A DNA stretch of 64,000 nucleotides, from the NCBI RefSeq assembly GCF_036688685.1, contig NZ_JAQQPS010000012.1, forward strand, positions 62,001-126,000, read 5' to 3'. Below the pieces are notes generated by a model. It was given only the letters and a program-made list of their open reading frames with translations. It searched no databases and was not told where the DNA came from. The DNA comes from JALYUM01 sp036688685 (GTDB lineage: Bacteria > Pseudomonadota > Gammaproteobacteria > Burkholderiales > Burkholderiaceae_D). Position 1 is the first letter of the stretch. The number at the start of each line of letters is the position of its first letter. Below, piece after piece: positions 1-8,376 of the stretch. The position numbers were made by a program, and so were the translations under genes.

Positions 1-850
1 CGAATACGGCCTGGTTACGACCCAGTTCGGCCGAGCGCTTCATGCCGACGGTAAACGTGACGTCAGGCAGCCGGCGGCTTTGCTCGAGGCGCAGCAGCGC
101 CTGGCGCCGGTCGATTTCGGCGCGCGCACGCACCAAAGCGGGTGACTGCGCCAGCTTCGCTACCAGCGTATCCCAGTCGGGCAAGGCGGGCAGCACCTCG
201 AGGCTGCCAGCGGCGGCGTCGAACCGGGGCCGGGTCTCGCCCCAAAATGCGGCCAGGGTCTGGCGCGCTGCGGCCAGTTCGGCGTTCGCCTTGAGCGTAT
301 CGAGCCGCACATTCGCTTCGGCCACGCGCGCGCGGGTTTCTTCCACCGGCGACACCTTGCCGGCCTGGACGCGCCGGGCGACAGTCGTGCTCACGCGCGC
401 GGCCACGTCCTGCGCCTCTTTCGCCAGCTGCACGCGCGCCTGCGCGGCCAGTAGCTCGGTAAAGGCGATGGTGACGCCGGCCGTGATCTCGGCGTGGCGC
501 GCCTGCAGGTCGGCGCTGGCCGCATCCAGGCCGCGTGTGGCGGCGTCGATGCGGCGTTGGCGCTTGCCGCCCAGCTCCAGCGGCGCGCTCAGTGTTAACG
601 TGGTTTCGCGCGTATCGCGCCGGGTGTCCTCGAACCCCATGTCGAGGACGGGATTGGGCCGGGCGCCGGCTTGCAGCACGGCGCCCTCGATGGCTTGGCG
701 CTCGTGGCGCGCGCTCGCCAGTTGCGGATTGGCTTGCGCCGTAAGGGACAGCGCGGCTGCCAGCGTCAGCGGCTCAGGCGCAAGGCTGCTTTGGGCGTGG
801 ACAGGCCACGCCAGGGCCAGCAAGGCCCAGGGAATACAGGTTCGAAACAT
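1..850 (-). CDS. CzcC-like outer membrane efflux protein (TolC family), partial
   Basis: The reading frame starts at an ATG at 850 and runs off the left edge, so the C-terminus is missing. The start has a signal peptide (MFRTCIPWALLALAWPVHAQ, cleaved after HAQ) followed by the TolC-family opening with LTLAAALSLTAQANPQLASA and long alanine-rich coiled-coil helices. This is the outer membrane channel of a tripartite exporter. The CzcI-like gene just upstream on the same strand suggests a czcI-czcC-czcB-czcA heavy-metal (Co/Zn/Cd) efflux operon continuing to the left; that metal assignment is by context only. Another RND outer membrane factor of the CusC/NodT kind is possible. Confidence 0.85.
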   Translation of the reverse strand, partial: MFRTCIPWALLALAWPVHAQSSLAPEPLTLAAALSLTAQANPQLASARHERQAIEGAVLQAGARPNPVLDMGFEDTRRDTRETTLTLSAPLELGGKRQRRIDAATRGLDAASADLQARHAEITAGVTIAFTELLAAQARVQLAKEAQDVAARVSTTVARRVQAGKVSPVEETRARVAEANVRLDTLKANAELAAARQTLAAFWGETRPRFDAAAGSLEVLPALPDWDTLVAKLAQSPALVRARAEIDRRQALLRLEQSRRLPDVTFTVGMKRSAELGRNQAVF

Positions 851-947
851 CGAATTCTCCAGTAAAACGGAAAGGAATTCGACGAGACGACGCAGTGCGC
901 CTTCAGTGAAGTACGGTCAGATCAGGTGGACAACGGGTCTCGTCGCG

Positions 948-1298
948 TCAGGCGACGAGCGACCAGTTGGGCCGGGGCGGCCGGTGCGGGATGTGCGAGG
1001 TGTAGGTGAGCGCAAGCGACGCGACCTGGGCGCGCGCGGCAGGCACGGCAGGACGGCTAGCGAAGGGCACGAAGGACGCATGCGAGAACAGATGGCAGTA
1101 CTCGCAATCGGCGTCGGCGCCTTTTACCTTGACCTTGCCGTGACCGTCGGGCTCGCCCGGCTTGGCATCGTGCTGGTGGGCGTGGTGCCCGAAGTGAACC
1201 GGCGCATTCTGTTCGTGCTGACAATACACAGCCGCCGCGGACCAGGCGTACTGGACCGGCAGGATCAACATCAGCAGGATAAGGAGGAGGCGTTTCAC
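948..1298 (-). CDS. CzcI-like small periplasmic metal-resistance protein
   Basis: A 116-residue protein with a clear signal peptide (MKRLLLILLMLILPVQYAWS, then AAA). The mature part is rich in His and Cys (YCQHEQ, HFGHHAHQHD, CEYCHLFSH), as expected for metal binding. Short proteins starting this way, with a YCQHE motif and HFGHH stretch, are found upstream of czcC and are called CzcI, a proposed regulator or accessory protein of Co/Zn/Cd efflux. It lies 97 bp upstream of the CzcC-like gene on the same strand, which supports a czcI-czcC order. Function in this organism is inferred from family and position. Confidence 0.7.
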   Translation of the reverse strand: MKRLLLILLMLILPVQYAWSAAAVYCQHEQNAPVHFGHHAHQHDAKPGEPDGHGKVKVKGADADCEYCHLFSHASFVPFASRPAVPAARAQVASLALTYTSHIPHRPPRPNWSLVA

Positions 1299-1351
1299 AC
1301 GGCGAAGGATAGCACGGAGCCCGCCGGTTCGCTTCGCCCACCTAACTGCCG

Positions 1352-1359
1352 TTTAATAA
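1352..1359. repeat. Target-site duplication, left copy
   Basis: TTTAATAA directly before the left inverted repeat of the insertion sequence; identical to 2429-2436. Confidence 0.9.
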
Positions 1360-2428
1360 GGCGCTGTTCGCGTTAGTTGGGCAGCTTTCGATCAGCCGGA
1401 CTCTGCAGCAGCAAGCAGCAAGCGCGTTGGCGTACGCAACTGTCCATCATCGAGCACGCGCTGCCAGCCGGAATAATGCACGAGGTATTTGCTGGCCACG
1501 CCGCGAAACCGAATCAGCCAGCCCTTGAAGCGGGCATGCCAGCCGTTCACATTCTGGATGTGGATCTCGCCGCGCGAGCGTTCTCCCGCACGCACATTGA
1601 CGAATGCGTGGCGAATGCCGCTGTCCTGTGCGAAGCGCCGGTAGGCCATCGCGCCATCGCTGATCAGCAACCCTTGGACGGGCAAGACCTTGCCCAGGCA
1701 GGCGCCCAATTGCACGGCGCTGACGGGCCCGCGCCCGGTGTGAAAATCGAGGGTTCGGCCGCGACGGTCACGGGCGACCAGCAGGCAGTCGAGTTCGCTA
1801 CTGATGCCGCGCCGCCGTGCTTTGCCCGCACGCTTCCTCGGCGGCCGCGTCATCTGGCGCGATCCTTTCTGTGATTCAATCAAATAAGTTTCGTCCGCTT
1901 CCACGATTGGCCCGAGGGTGGCCGCCCGGCCGCGCGCCGCGCCCGGAACAAACCGGTGGCGCCAGCGAAAACTGGTGGTGCGGTGCACGCCCGTGATGGC
2001 GGCGGCGGCGCGCACGCTGCGTGCGTCGAGCACGCACTGCAAATAAGTGAGCCAATGGCCGCGCTTGCGCAGGCGCGCCAGCGGCGTGCGGGTCAGTGCA
2101 TTGTAGCTGCGCCGGCAAGCGAGGCAGCGAAACCGCTGCAAGCCGCTGGCCCGGCCACAGCGGTGCACCCGTTGACTGCCGCAGTGCGGGCAGGGCCGGC
2201 CATGTGCGGCTTGCTCGATGAGCGCCAGGCATTCGGCCGGATCGCGGATGGCGGCCAACCATGCGCGTAGTTGCGCCAGCGCCGCCGGCGCCAGTACGGC
2301 CCCTTCCAGTGCCTCGAACAATTGATTGAAAGACAGTGCCTCCATCATCGCCTCCCCATGGCTTACCTCGACCATGGGTGAGACTGCGGCGGGTGGATTT
2401 GGTTCGTCTACCTAACGCGAACAGCGCC
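1360..2428. mobile_element. Complete IS1595-family insertion sequence
   Basis: The element is 1069 bp and bounded by perfect 17-bp inverted repeats: GGCGCTGTTCGCGTTAG at 1360-1376 and its complement at 2412-2428. It is flanked by an identical 8-bp duplication, TTTAATAA, at 1352-1359 and 2429-2436. An 8-bp duplication and one transposase gene fit IS1595. Intact ends, perfect duplication and an intact gene suggest recent insertion. The right copy of the duplication contains the stop codon of adhC, so the element landed exactly at the end of that gene without damaging it. Confidence 0.93.
1392..2375 (-). CDS. IS1595-family transposase (ISXO2-like)
   Basis: A 327-residue transposase filling the insertion sequence. 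An N-terminal zinc ribbon is visible (CPHCGSQRVHRCG ... FRCLACRRSY, residues about 61-91). The ISXO2-like catalytic domain follows, with the first acidic residue in VEADETYL, the second in LLISDGAMAYRRF, and the C-terminal block NVNGWHARFKGWLIRFRG, where the third catalytic position appears as Asn, a variant known within IS1595 subgroups. Met codons at 2348 and 2345 are possible later starts. The frame is intact, so the element may be active. Confidence 0.92.
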   Translation of the reverse strand: MVEVSHGEAMMEALSFNQLFEALEGAVLAPAALAQLRAWLAAIRDPAECLALIEQAAHGRPCPHCGSQRVHRCGRASGLQRFRCLACRRSYNALTRTPLARLRKRGHWLTYLQCVLDARSVRAAAAITGVHRTTSFRWRHRFVPGAARGRAATLGPIVEADETYLIESQKGSRQMTRPPRKRAGKARRRGISSELDCLLVARDRRGRTLDFHTGRGPVSAVQLGACLGKVLPVQGLLISDGAMAYRRFAQDSGIRHAFVNVRAGERSRGEIHIQNVNGWHARFKGWLIRFRGVASKYLVHYSGWQRVLDDGQLRTPTRLLLAAAESG

Positions 2429-2436
2429 TTTAATAA
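2429..2436. repeat. Target-site duplication, right copy
   Basis: TTTAATAA directly after the right inverted repeat. On the minus strand it contains the last bases and the TAA stop of adhC, so it represents the original target. Confidence 0.9.
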
Positions 2437-3536
2437 AGAACGACAGAGCGGATCGATTCGCCCGACTTCATCAAATCAAAACCTTCGTTGATGCGTTCGA
2501 GCGGCAGGCGGTGCGTGATCAGGTCGTCGATGTTCAATTTGCCTTCCATATACCAGTCGACAATTTTCGGCACATCGGTGCGTCCGCGCGCGCCGCCAAA
2601 CGCCGAACCGCGCCATTCACGCCCGGTGACGAGTTGGAACGGCCGGGTCGAGATTTCTTCCCCAGCGGCGGCCACGCCAATGATGAACGACTTGCCCCAG
2701 CCTTTATGGGTGCATTCGAGCGCCTGGCGCATGGTGCTGGTGTTGCCGATGCACTCAAAACTGTAATCGGCGCCGCCGTCGGTGATCTGGACGATCGCAT
2801 CGACCACGTTCTCGACCTGTTTCGGGTTGACGAAGTGGGTCATGCCGAATTTGCGGGCGATTTCCTGGCGCGCCGGGTTGATGTCGACCCCGATAATCTT
2901 GTCGGCGCCCACCATCTTCGCGGCCTGGATCACGTTCAGGCCGATCCCGCCCAGACCGAATACGACCACGTTGGCGCCCGCCTCGACCTTGGCCGAGAAC
3001 AGCACCGCGCCCACGCCTGTGGTGACGCCGCAACCGATGTAGCAAACTGTATCGAACGGCGCATCTTCGCGGATCTTGGCGAGCGCGATCTCCGGCACCA
3101 CGATGTAGTTGGAGAAAGTCGAGGTGCCCATGTAGTGGAACAGCGGTTTGCCGTCGATCGAAAAGCGACTGGTGGCGTCCGGCATCAGGCCGCGACCCTG
3201 GGTCGAGCGGATCGCCTGGCACAGATTGGTTTTTTGGGACAGGCAGAATTTGCACTGGCGGCATTCCGGGGTGTACAGCGGAATGACGTGGTCATCCTTT
3301 TTGAGCGACTTGACGCCGGGACCGACGTCGACCACGATACCGGCGCCCTCGTGCCCCAGGATGGCCGGGAAAATCCCTTCCGGGTCGGCGCCCGACAGGG
3401 TGTAGTAATCGGTATGGCAAATGCCGGTCGCTTTCAGTTCGACCAGCACTTCGCCCTCGCGTGGGCCGGCCAGGTCGACTTCTTCGACGGTCAGTGGGGC
3501 GCCGGCGCGCCAGGCAATGGCTGCTTTGGTTTTCAT
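2430..3536 (-). CDS. adhC: S-(hydroxymethyl)glutathione dehydrogenase / class III alcohol dehydrogenase
   Basis: A 368-residue zinc- and NAD-dependent enzyme oxidising S-hydroxymethylglutathione in formaldehyde detoxification; it can also reduce S-nitrosoglutathione. Visible hallmarks are the catalytic zinc region CHTDYYTLSGADPEG and GHEGAG, the structural zinc cysteines CRQCKFC...NLC, and the dinucleotide fold GLGGIGLNVIQAAK. Length is the family norm. The frame is open further upstream, but the start MKTKAAIAW matches the family N-terminus. An insertion sequence sits directly after the stop codon. A formylglutathione hydrolase gene, often adjacent in other genomes, is not seen next to it. 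Confidence 0.96.
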   Translation of the reverse strand: MKTKAAIAWRAGAPLTVEEVDLAGPREGEVLVELKATGICHTDYYTLSGADPEGIFPAILGHEGAGIVVDVGPGVKSLKKDDHVIPLYTPECRQCKFCLSQKTNLCQAIRSTQGRGLMPDATSRFSIDGKPLFHYMGTSTFSNYIVVPEIALAKIREDAPFDTVCYIGCGVTTGVGAVLFSAKVEAGANVVVFGLGGIGLNVIQAAKMVGADKIIGVDINPARQEIARKFGMTHFVNPKQVENVVDAIVQITDGGADYSFECIGNTSTMRQALECTHKGWGKSFIIGVAAAGEEISTRPFQLVTGREWRGSAFGGARGRTDVPKIVDWYMEGKLNIDDLITHRLPLERINEGFDLMKSGESIRSVVLY

Positions 3537-3665
3537 CGGATGGTCTTTCTTTGGTTGAAGGGAACCCGACCATTCTGCCGTTCCCTGCGCGCCCGATGGC
3601 CGGGCATGGCCATGAATGGCAGGATTTGATGCAATAATGACCGGATCTTCGCTTTCTGCTCCTGA

Positions 3666-4679
3666 ATGACACGCGCCGCACACCTCACCACCATTAGCGC
3701 CATCACCGTCGACATCGTGGTCTATCCCGGCTTCAAGGCGATGGAAGCCATCGGCCCCATGTCCGTTTTCGAATACGCCAACCTGCACCGGCAACGGCGT
3801 GGCCAGCCTCCCGGCTACGACGTATGCGTGGCCTCGTTCAAAACCGGCCCGGTGCGCTCCGACACCCTGATGTCGCTGGACGCGAGCAAGATCATCAATA
3901 CCCTGGCCCTGCCGCACACGGTGGTCGTCGTCGGCGCGCGCCATATCCAGGATGCGCTGATCGAGAGCGCCGCCATCATCGACTGGCTTGGCGCCGCCGC
4001 GCCGCGCATCCCCCGCCTGACCAGCCTGTGCTCCGGCGCCTTCTTCCTGGCGGCGGCAGGTGTCCTCGACGGCAAGCGCGCCACCACGCACTGGGGCGTG
4101 GCCGACCGGCTGCAGGCGGACTTCCCCGCGGTCGACGTCGACGCGGACGCCATTTTTGTCCGCTCGGAGAATGTCTGGACCTCGGCCGGTGTGACGGCCG
4201 GGATGGACCTGGCGCTGGCGTTAGTGGAACAGGATTACGGCCGCGAACTGGCGCTGGAAGTGGCCACCGAGATGGTGGTCTACCTGAAACGGCCGGGCGG
4301 ACAGTCGCAGTTCAGCGCGCACCTGCTGAGCGAACGGACCACCAAGCCGAACATCCGCGACGTGCAAAGCTGGATCCTCGAGAACCTGCACGAGAAACTA
4401 TCGGTGGCCCAGCTGGCCGCGAAAGCCATGATGAGCGAGCGCCATTTTGCGCGCGTGTTCCAGCAGGAAGCGGGCTTGAGCACCCAAGCGTTTATCGAAG
4501 CGAGCCGCCTCGAGCGCGCAACCCAGCTGCTAGCCGAGGTCGCGCTGCCGTTAAAGTCAGTGGCCGCGCGCGCCGGGTTCAGCGACGAAGCACATATGCG
4601 GCGGGTGTTTTTGAAGAAGATGGGCATCGCGCCGAAGGTTTACCGCGAGCGGTTTGCGACCACGGGCGCGCTGACCTAA
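3666..4679 (+). CDS. GlxA-family transcriptional regulator (DJ-1/PfpI plus AraC HTH)
   Basis: A 337-residue cytoplasmic regulator. Residues about 13-180 form a DJ-1/PfpI-like domain with the nucleophile-elbow region LTSLCSGAFFLAAAG. Residues about 228-325 hold an AraC-type double helix-turn-helix (LSVAQLAAKAMMSERHFARV and the second helix VAARAGFSDEAHMRRVF). GlxA-type proteins control diverse catabolic genes; the effector is unknown. It is divergent from adhC with about 130 bp between the starts, so control of adhC is possible but unproven. Confidence 0.9.
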   Translation: MTRAAHLTTISAITVDIVVYPGFKAMEAIGPMSVFEYANLHRQRRGQPPGYDVCVASFKTGPVRSDTLMSLDASKIINTLALPHTVVVVGARHIQDALIESAAIIDWLGAAAPRIPRLTSLCSGAFFLAAAGVLDGKRATTHWGVADRLQADFPAVDVDADAIFVRSENVWTSAGVTAGMDLALALVEQDYGRELALEVATEMVVYLKRPGGQSQFSAHLLSERTTKPNIRDVQSWILENLHEKLSVAQLAAKAMMSERHFARVFQQEAGLSTQAFIEASRLERATQLLAEVALPLKSVAARAGFSDEAHMRRVFLKKMGIAPKVYRERFATTGALT

Positions 4680-4757
4680 GTAAAAGCAGGTAAAACCTCC
4701 CAGACTTTCATGGAAATCTCTTTCACCATCAGGGAGCCGCTGCAATATAATAGCGGA

Positions 4758-4778
4758 AATTTTTAAACCTTAAAAATT
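4758..4778. promoter_or_regulatory. AT-rich perfect inverted repeat upstream of the first Crp/Fnr gene
   Basis: AATTTTTAA, three bases, then TTAAAAATT: a perfect 9-bp dyad in an unusually AT-rich stretch within the 361-bp gap between the GlxA-type gene and the Crp/Fnr gene at 5041. It could be an operator or promoter-proximal element. The rest of the gap (4680-5040) shows no other gene or clear site. Confidence 0.4.
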
Positions 4779-5040
4779 ATCGAAGCTGCAACGATTCATT
4801 CCCCCGGCACACTGGGCTTTCCCGGGCCGCTCTTCAATATCTAGTACCGAGATCTTTCGATCTGACCAACCAAAACCTTGTTCGCTGTTTACAGTGTCGA
4901 ACGCTTCATGCCTGGAACACGCTGCGTGTTTTCAGTTTCATTGAAAATAAAAACGCCAGGTGTGGATTTCGCCATTGACGATTTCCTGCATTTCCATTTT
5001 CGTTATCTTGCGGAATATTCGCATACTATTCAGATCGACA

Positions 5041-5775
5041 ATGAAGAGACTGCATTCCAGTGGCCAGAATTATCTATTATCCGAACTCCAGACGGAGGAA
5101 TTCGACCGATTGTTTCCATTTATTGAACCGATATTACTCACACGTGGCGAAATTCTTTATCAGGCCGACGCCGAAATGAACTATGCGTATTTCCCGACCA
5201 CCGCCATTGTTTCGATGGATTCTACCCTGGCCGATGGCGGCACCGTCGAAATCGCGAGTGTCGGCAATGAAGGTTTACTGGGCATGCCGATTTTTCTCGG
5301 CGGTGGCATCTCGCATAACCGCACCATCGTCCGGGTAACCGGGCGGGCCTATCGCATTGCAGCGGCGCCCCTGCTCGAAGAGTTCTACCGCAAGGGCCCC
5401 TTGCTCAAATTGCTGCTGCGCTATGCGCAGTCGATGATGTCCCATCTGGGTCAGCGCGTGCTGTGCAACGGGCACCACTCTGCGGAGCAGCGCCTGTGTA
5501 CCTTCATCCTGCAAATGATGGATCGGACGTTCGCGCTGGAGTTTGTCATCACCCAGGAAGAAATGGGGCGCCTGCTCGGCGTGCGGCGCGAAACGATTAC
5601 CGATTCCGCCATCCGTCTGCAGGACCTGGGCCTGATCAAATATCGGCGCGGACATATGACAGTGATCAATCGATGTGGCATTGCCGCGCTCAGTTGCGAA
5701 TGCTACAAGAGCATCAGCGACGAAACCGCACGACTGCTCCCCAATCGCCGCCCCCTATCACCAAAAATTACCTGA
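5041..5775 (+). CDS. Crp/Fnr-family transcriptional regulator (copy 1)
   Basis: A 244-residue protein. Residues about 15-130 form a cyclic-nucleotide-binding-type beta barrel (RGEILYQADAEMNYAYFP, VGNEGLLGMPIFLGG) and residues about 165-225 a winged helix-turn-helix (TQEEMGRLLGVRRETITDSA). The N-terminus lacks the cysteine cluster of Fnr, so it should not be an Fe-S oxygen sensor of that type; the signal is unknown. The frame is open from 4960, but the ATG at 5041 gives the normal family N-terminus. It is clearly paralogous to the regulator at 33418. An island box (5800-5819) lies just downstream, before the histidine kinase gene. Confidence 0.92.
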   Translation: MKRLHSSGQNYLLSELQTEEFDRLFPFIEPILLTRGEILYQADAEMNYAYFPTTAIVSMDSTLADGGTVEIASVGNEGLLGMPIFLGGGISHNRTIVRVTGRAYRIAAAPLLEEFYRKGPLLKLLLRYAQSMMSHLGQRVLCNGHHSAEQRLCTFILQMMDRTFALEFVITQEEMGRLLGVRRETITDSAIRLQDLGLIKYRRGHMTVINRCGIAALSCECYKSISDETARLLPNRRPLSPKIT

Positions 5776-5799
5776 GCCGAGAAACTTTCGGATAAGCGA

Positions 5800-5819
5800 A
5801 AGCGCGCAAGCACACAGAT
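5800..5819 (+). promoter_or_regulatory. Island box A, upstream of the histidine kinase
   Basis: AAGCGCGCAAGCACACAGAT matches the island consensus AAGCGCGCAGCCACACAGAG at 17 of 20. It is followed by a perfect stem-loop, TGCGCC (5823-5828), five-base loop, GGCGCA (5834-5839). The proposed start codon at 5872 is 52 nt downstream. Confidence 0.7.
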
Positions 5820-5871
5820 CGTTGCGCCGCCTTGGCGCATGCTTGCTTGTCGAAACATCCAAGCGGGCACC

Positions 5872-7473
5872 ATGCAACCGATCTCCACAAGAATCCGCAG
5901 TCTGATTCCCACCAACTGCGGCATCAGGGCAAAACGGCGCCAGGCGGCAACGCCACGGCGCGCCAATCTCGCCGTCGTGTCGACTTTCGCGCGAAAACTG
6001 AAGCGCTCACAGCTCGATAACATCGTCATGTCGGCCATGGACGCGATCGTCACGATCGACGAGCAGCACGGCATCATCCTGTTCAATACCGCGGCCGAAC
6101 GGATGTTCGGCTACGCCGCCACCGAGGTCCTGGGCTCCCCCCTGAGCAAACTGCTGCCCCAGCGTTTTCATGCCGCCCATGGGCAGCAAATCGCCGATTT
6201 CAGCGATTCCGGCTCGGTCGCGCGGCGCATGGGCAACCTCGGTGCGGTCCCCGCCTGCCGCGCCGATGGCACGGAATTTTCCGTCGAAGTAGCCATTTCC
6301 CATTACAGCGACGGCGCCCGCGTCCATTACACGGCGATCATCCGGGATGTCACCGAGCGTACCCTGATCGTCGCCGAGTTGCGCGCCAGTGAGGAACGCG
6401 AACGCCTGCATGCACAGGAAATGAAAAATATCCTGTTCGCGATGCCGGCTGCCGTATGTATCGCGCATGACCAGACGCTGCAGGAAATCACGGAAAACGA
6501 ATTATATAAAAAATGGTTTCGCGCGAATACGCCAGCGCTGCCGTTGGCGACCAATGGGCATCCGTCGCATATTGCCTTGCGTGAAGCTGCGGCCGGGCGC
6601 GAAGTACGCAATTACCAATTCTCCGATTTGAAGCCGGATGGCACGGTACGCCACCTGGTGGGGAATGCCATTACCGTGTGGGACGAGATTGGTCGCCCTC
6701 GCGGTGCCATCTGTGCATTCATTGACATTACCAGTCTGAAGATCTCGGAATCGAAACTGGTATCCGTGTCCGCCGGCAGCGCCGCCAAATCGGATTATAT
6801 TACCCACATGACCCACGAATTACGCACGCCACTTGGTACCATGCTGGGCTATGCACAATTACTTGAATCGAATCGTCCGGCATTGCGGCCGGAACAATTA
6901 CTCGCAATCCGGCAAATACTGAAAGCAGGCTGGCATCTGCGCGAATTAATCAACGAGGTACAGCAATTATCCACGATCGATGCGCGCGCGACCGCGATGA
7001 AACATGAACGGGTGGATCTGGCGCTGCTGCTGGACGATATGCGTGCCATGATTGCACCGCTCTTGCTGGCCAAAGGTATTTCAGCGCAATTCATCAGTCC
7101 CGGCAACATCGTTATCAATGGCAGCCTGCAGTATTGCAAACAGGTGATGCTCAATCTTTTATCGAATGCCATTAAATACAACCGCGACGGCGGCGCCATC
7201 TTTGTTTCGTGCGAACCGGACCAGGCGCAGATGGTGCGCATCGTCGTGCGCGATACCGGCGATGGCCTCGACCCGGTACAGCTCGCCAGTCTGTTTCAAC
7301 CCTTTAACCGGCTGGGCCAGGAAACCGGCGTGGAAGTGGGCACGGGGGTTGGGCTGATCGTCACCAAAAGGCTGGTCGAGGCGATGGGCGGCAGCGTGGG
7401 TGTGGAAAGCCAGCGCGGCCTTGGCACCTCATTCTGGCTCCGCCTGCCGATGGCGGACGCCAACCAGGTCTAG
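5872..7473 (+). CDS. PAS-domain sensor histidine kinase
   Basis: About 533 residues from the ATG at 5872; an earlier in-frame ATG at 5839 lies inside the leader stem-loop and is less likely. A first PAS domain (about 50-155: SAMDAIVTIDEQHGIILFN, ending YTAIIRDVTER) and a second PAS-like region (about 170-285) precede the kinase core with H-box THELRTPLGTMLGY, N-box LLSNAIKYNRDGG, and ATP-lid motifs DTGDGL and GVGLIVTK. No membrane segment is evident, so it is probably cytoplasmic and could sense an internal redox or oxygen-related signal. No response regulator gene is adjacent. Its stop overlaps the stop of the convergent VIT-family gene by 4 bp. Confidence 0.9.
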   Translation: MQPISTRIRSLIPTNCGIRAKRRQAATPRRANLAVVSTFARKLKRSQLDNIVMSAMDAIVTIDEQHGIILFNTAAERMFGYAATEVLGSPLSKLLPQRFHAAHGQQIADFSDSGSVARRMGNLGAVPACRADGTEFSVEVAISHYSDGARVHYTAIIRDVTERTLIVAELRASEERERLHAQEMKNILFAMPAAVCIAHDQTLQEITENELYKKWFRANTPALPLATNGHPSHIALREAAAGREVRNYQFSDLKPDGTVRHLVGNAITVWDEIGRPRGAICAFIDITSLKISESKLVSVSAGSAAKSDYITHMTHELRTPLGTMLGYAQLLESNRPALRPEQLLAIRQILKAGWHLRELINEVQQLSTIDARATAMKHERVDLALLLDDMRAMIAPLLLAKGISAQFISPGNIVINGSLQYCKQVMLNLLSNAIKYNRDGGAIFVSCEPDQAQMVRIVVRDTGDGLDPVQLASLFQPFNRLGQETGVEVGTGVGLIVTKRLVEAMGGSVGVESQRGLGTSFWLRLPMADANQV

Positions 7474-8168
7474 TTCGCCCCCACCAAGGCGCCGACGCCG
7501 GCCGCCGCCGCCATCGACAAGGCGCTCCAGCACACCACGCGGAGCGCGCCGCGCAGCGGCGCAGCGCCGCCGGCGTGGGCCGCCAGCCCGCCCAGCCCAG
7601 CCAGGCAGAGCAGCGAGGTTGCCGCAATGGCTGGCTGCATGAACCGTGCTGGCGCCCACAAGATCACCAACAGCGGCAGCGACGCGCCGACCGAAAAACT
7701 CAGCGCCGAGGCCAGGGCCGCCTGTACCGGCCGCGCACGCGTCTGAGCATTGATGCCCAACTCGTCGCGCGCATGGGCGTCGAGCGCGTCATGCTGGGTC
7801 AGCGCTGCCGCCACCTGGCGGGCCAGGGCGCGATCGAGTCCGCGTGCCGCATAAATCCCCGCCAGCTCCGTCAATTCGTCGGCCGGCGCATCACGCAATT
7901 CGGCCCGCTCGGTTGCCAGTGCTGCCTGTTCGGCATCGACCTGTGATTGCACGGAGACGTATTCCCCGGCCGCCATCGACATGGCGCCACCGACCAGGCC
8001 GGCAACGCCGGCGATGAGGATGGCGCGGTGGTCCGACTGCGCCGAGGCGACACCGATGACCAGGCTGGCGGTCGAGACGATGCCGTCGTTGGCGCCCAGG
8101 ACCGCGGCGCGCAGCCAGCCGATGTTGCCGGTCCGGTGTGTTTCAAGATGTTGCCGATGGCGTGCCAT
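7470..8168 (-). CDS. VIT1/CCC1-family Fe2+/Mn2+ transporter
   Basis: A 232-residue membrane protein of the vacuolar-iron-transporter family. The opening LRAAVLGANDGIVSTASLVIGVA and the following GGAMSMAAGEYVSVQSQ are the family signature; a charged middle part (about 75-150) is followed by three hydrophobic helices near the C-terminus. Bacterial members move ferrous iron or manganese, probably lowering free cytoplasmic metal; this role is by family. It is divergent from the old yellow enzyme gene, and each gene has its own island box pointing at it. Confidence 0.9.
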   Translation of the reverse strand: MARHRQHLETHRTGNIGWLRAAVLGANDGIVSTASLVIGVASAQSDHRAILIAGVAGLVGGAMSMAAGEYVSVQSQVDAEQAALATERAELRDAPADELTELAGIYAARGLDRALARQVAAALTQHDALDAHARDELGINAQTRARPVQAALASALSFSVGASLPLLVILWAPARFMQPAIAATSLLCLAGLGGLAAHAGGAAPLRGALRVVCWSALSMAAAAGVGALVGAN

Positions 8169-8246
8169 GCACACTCCTGTTGTTGTCTTGTCGCGCCACG
8201 CTGGCAAGCGACCTCTGTGCGCATGATGCACCAGGCACCGCCCCCC

Positions 8247-8266
8247 TTCCGTGTGCCTGCGCGCTT
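8247..8266 (-). promoter_or_regulatory. Island box B-, upstream of the VIT-family gene
   Basis: On the minus strand AAGCGCGCAGGCACACGGAA, 17 of 20 matches to the island consensus. It points at the VIT-family gene, whose start is 78 nt away. A short stem GTGC/GCAC (8217-8231) lies between. Confidence 0.6.
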
Positions 8267-8283
8267 TGGGCCTGCGGCGCGGT

Positions 8284-8303
8284 ATGCGCGCAAGCACACA
8301 GTC
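8284..8303 (+). promoter_or_regulatory. Island box B+, upstream of the old yellow enzyme gene
   Basis: ATGCGCGCAAGCACACAGTC, 15 of 20 matches to the consensus, 73 nt before the ATG at 8377. It forms an outward-facing pair with the box at 8247-8266. ATCGGTG (8310-8316) and CACCGAT (8361-8367) could pair across the leader. Confidence 0.55.
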
Positions 8304-8376
8304 GGAGCAATCGGTGAGCAGTATGGTCGAACCAGGCCACTCCCGTGCCATCGCACCAATCACCGATATCGAGACC

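Noticed and set aside
42..1376. + strand frame across the CzcC- and CzcI-like genes
   Set aside because: Low-complexity Ala/Arg/Ser translation; the minus strand encodes recognisable proteins with signal peptides.
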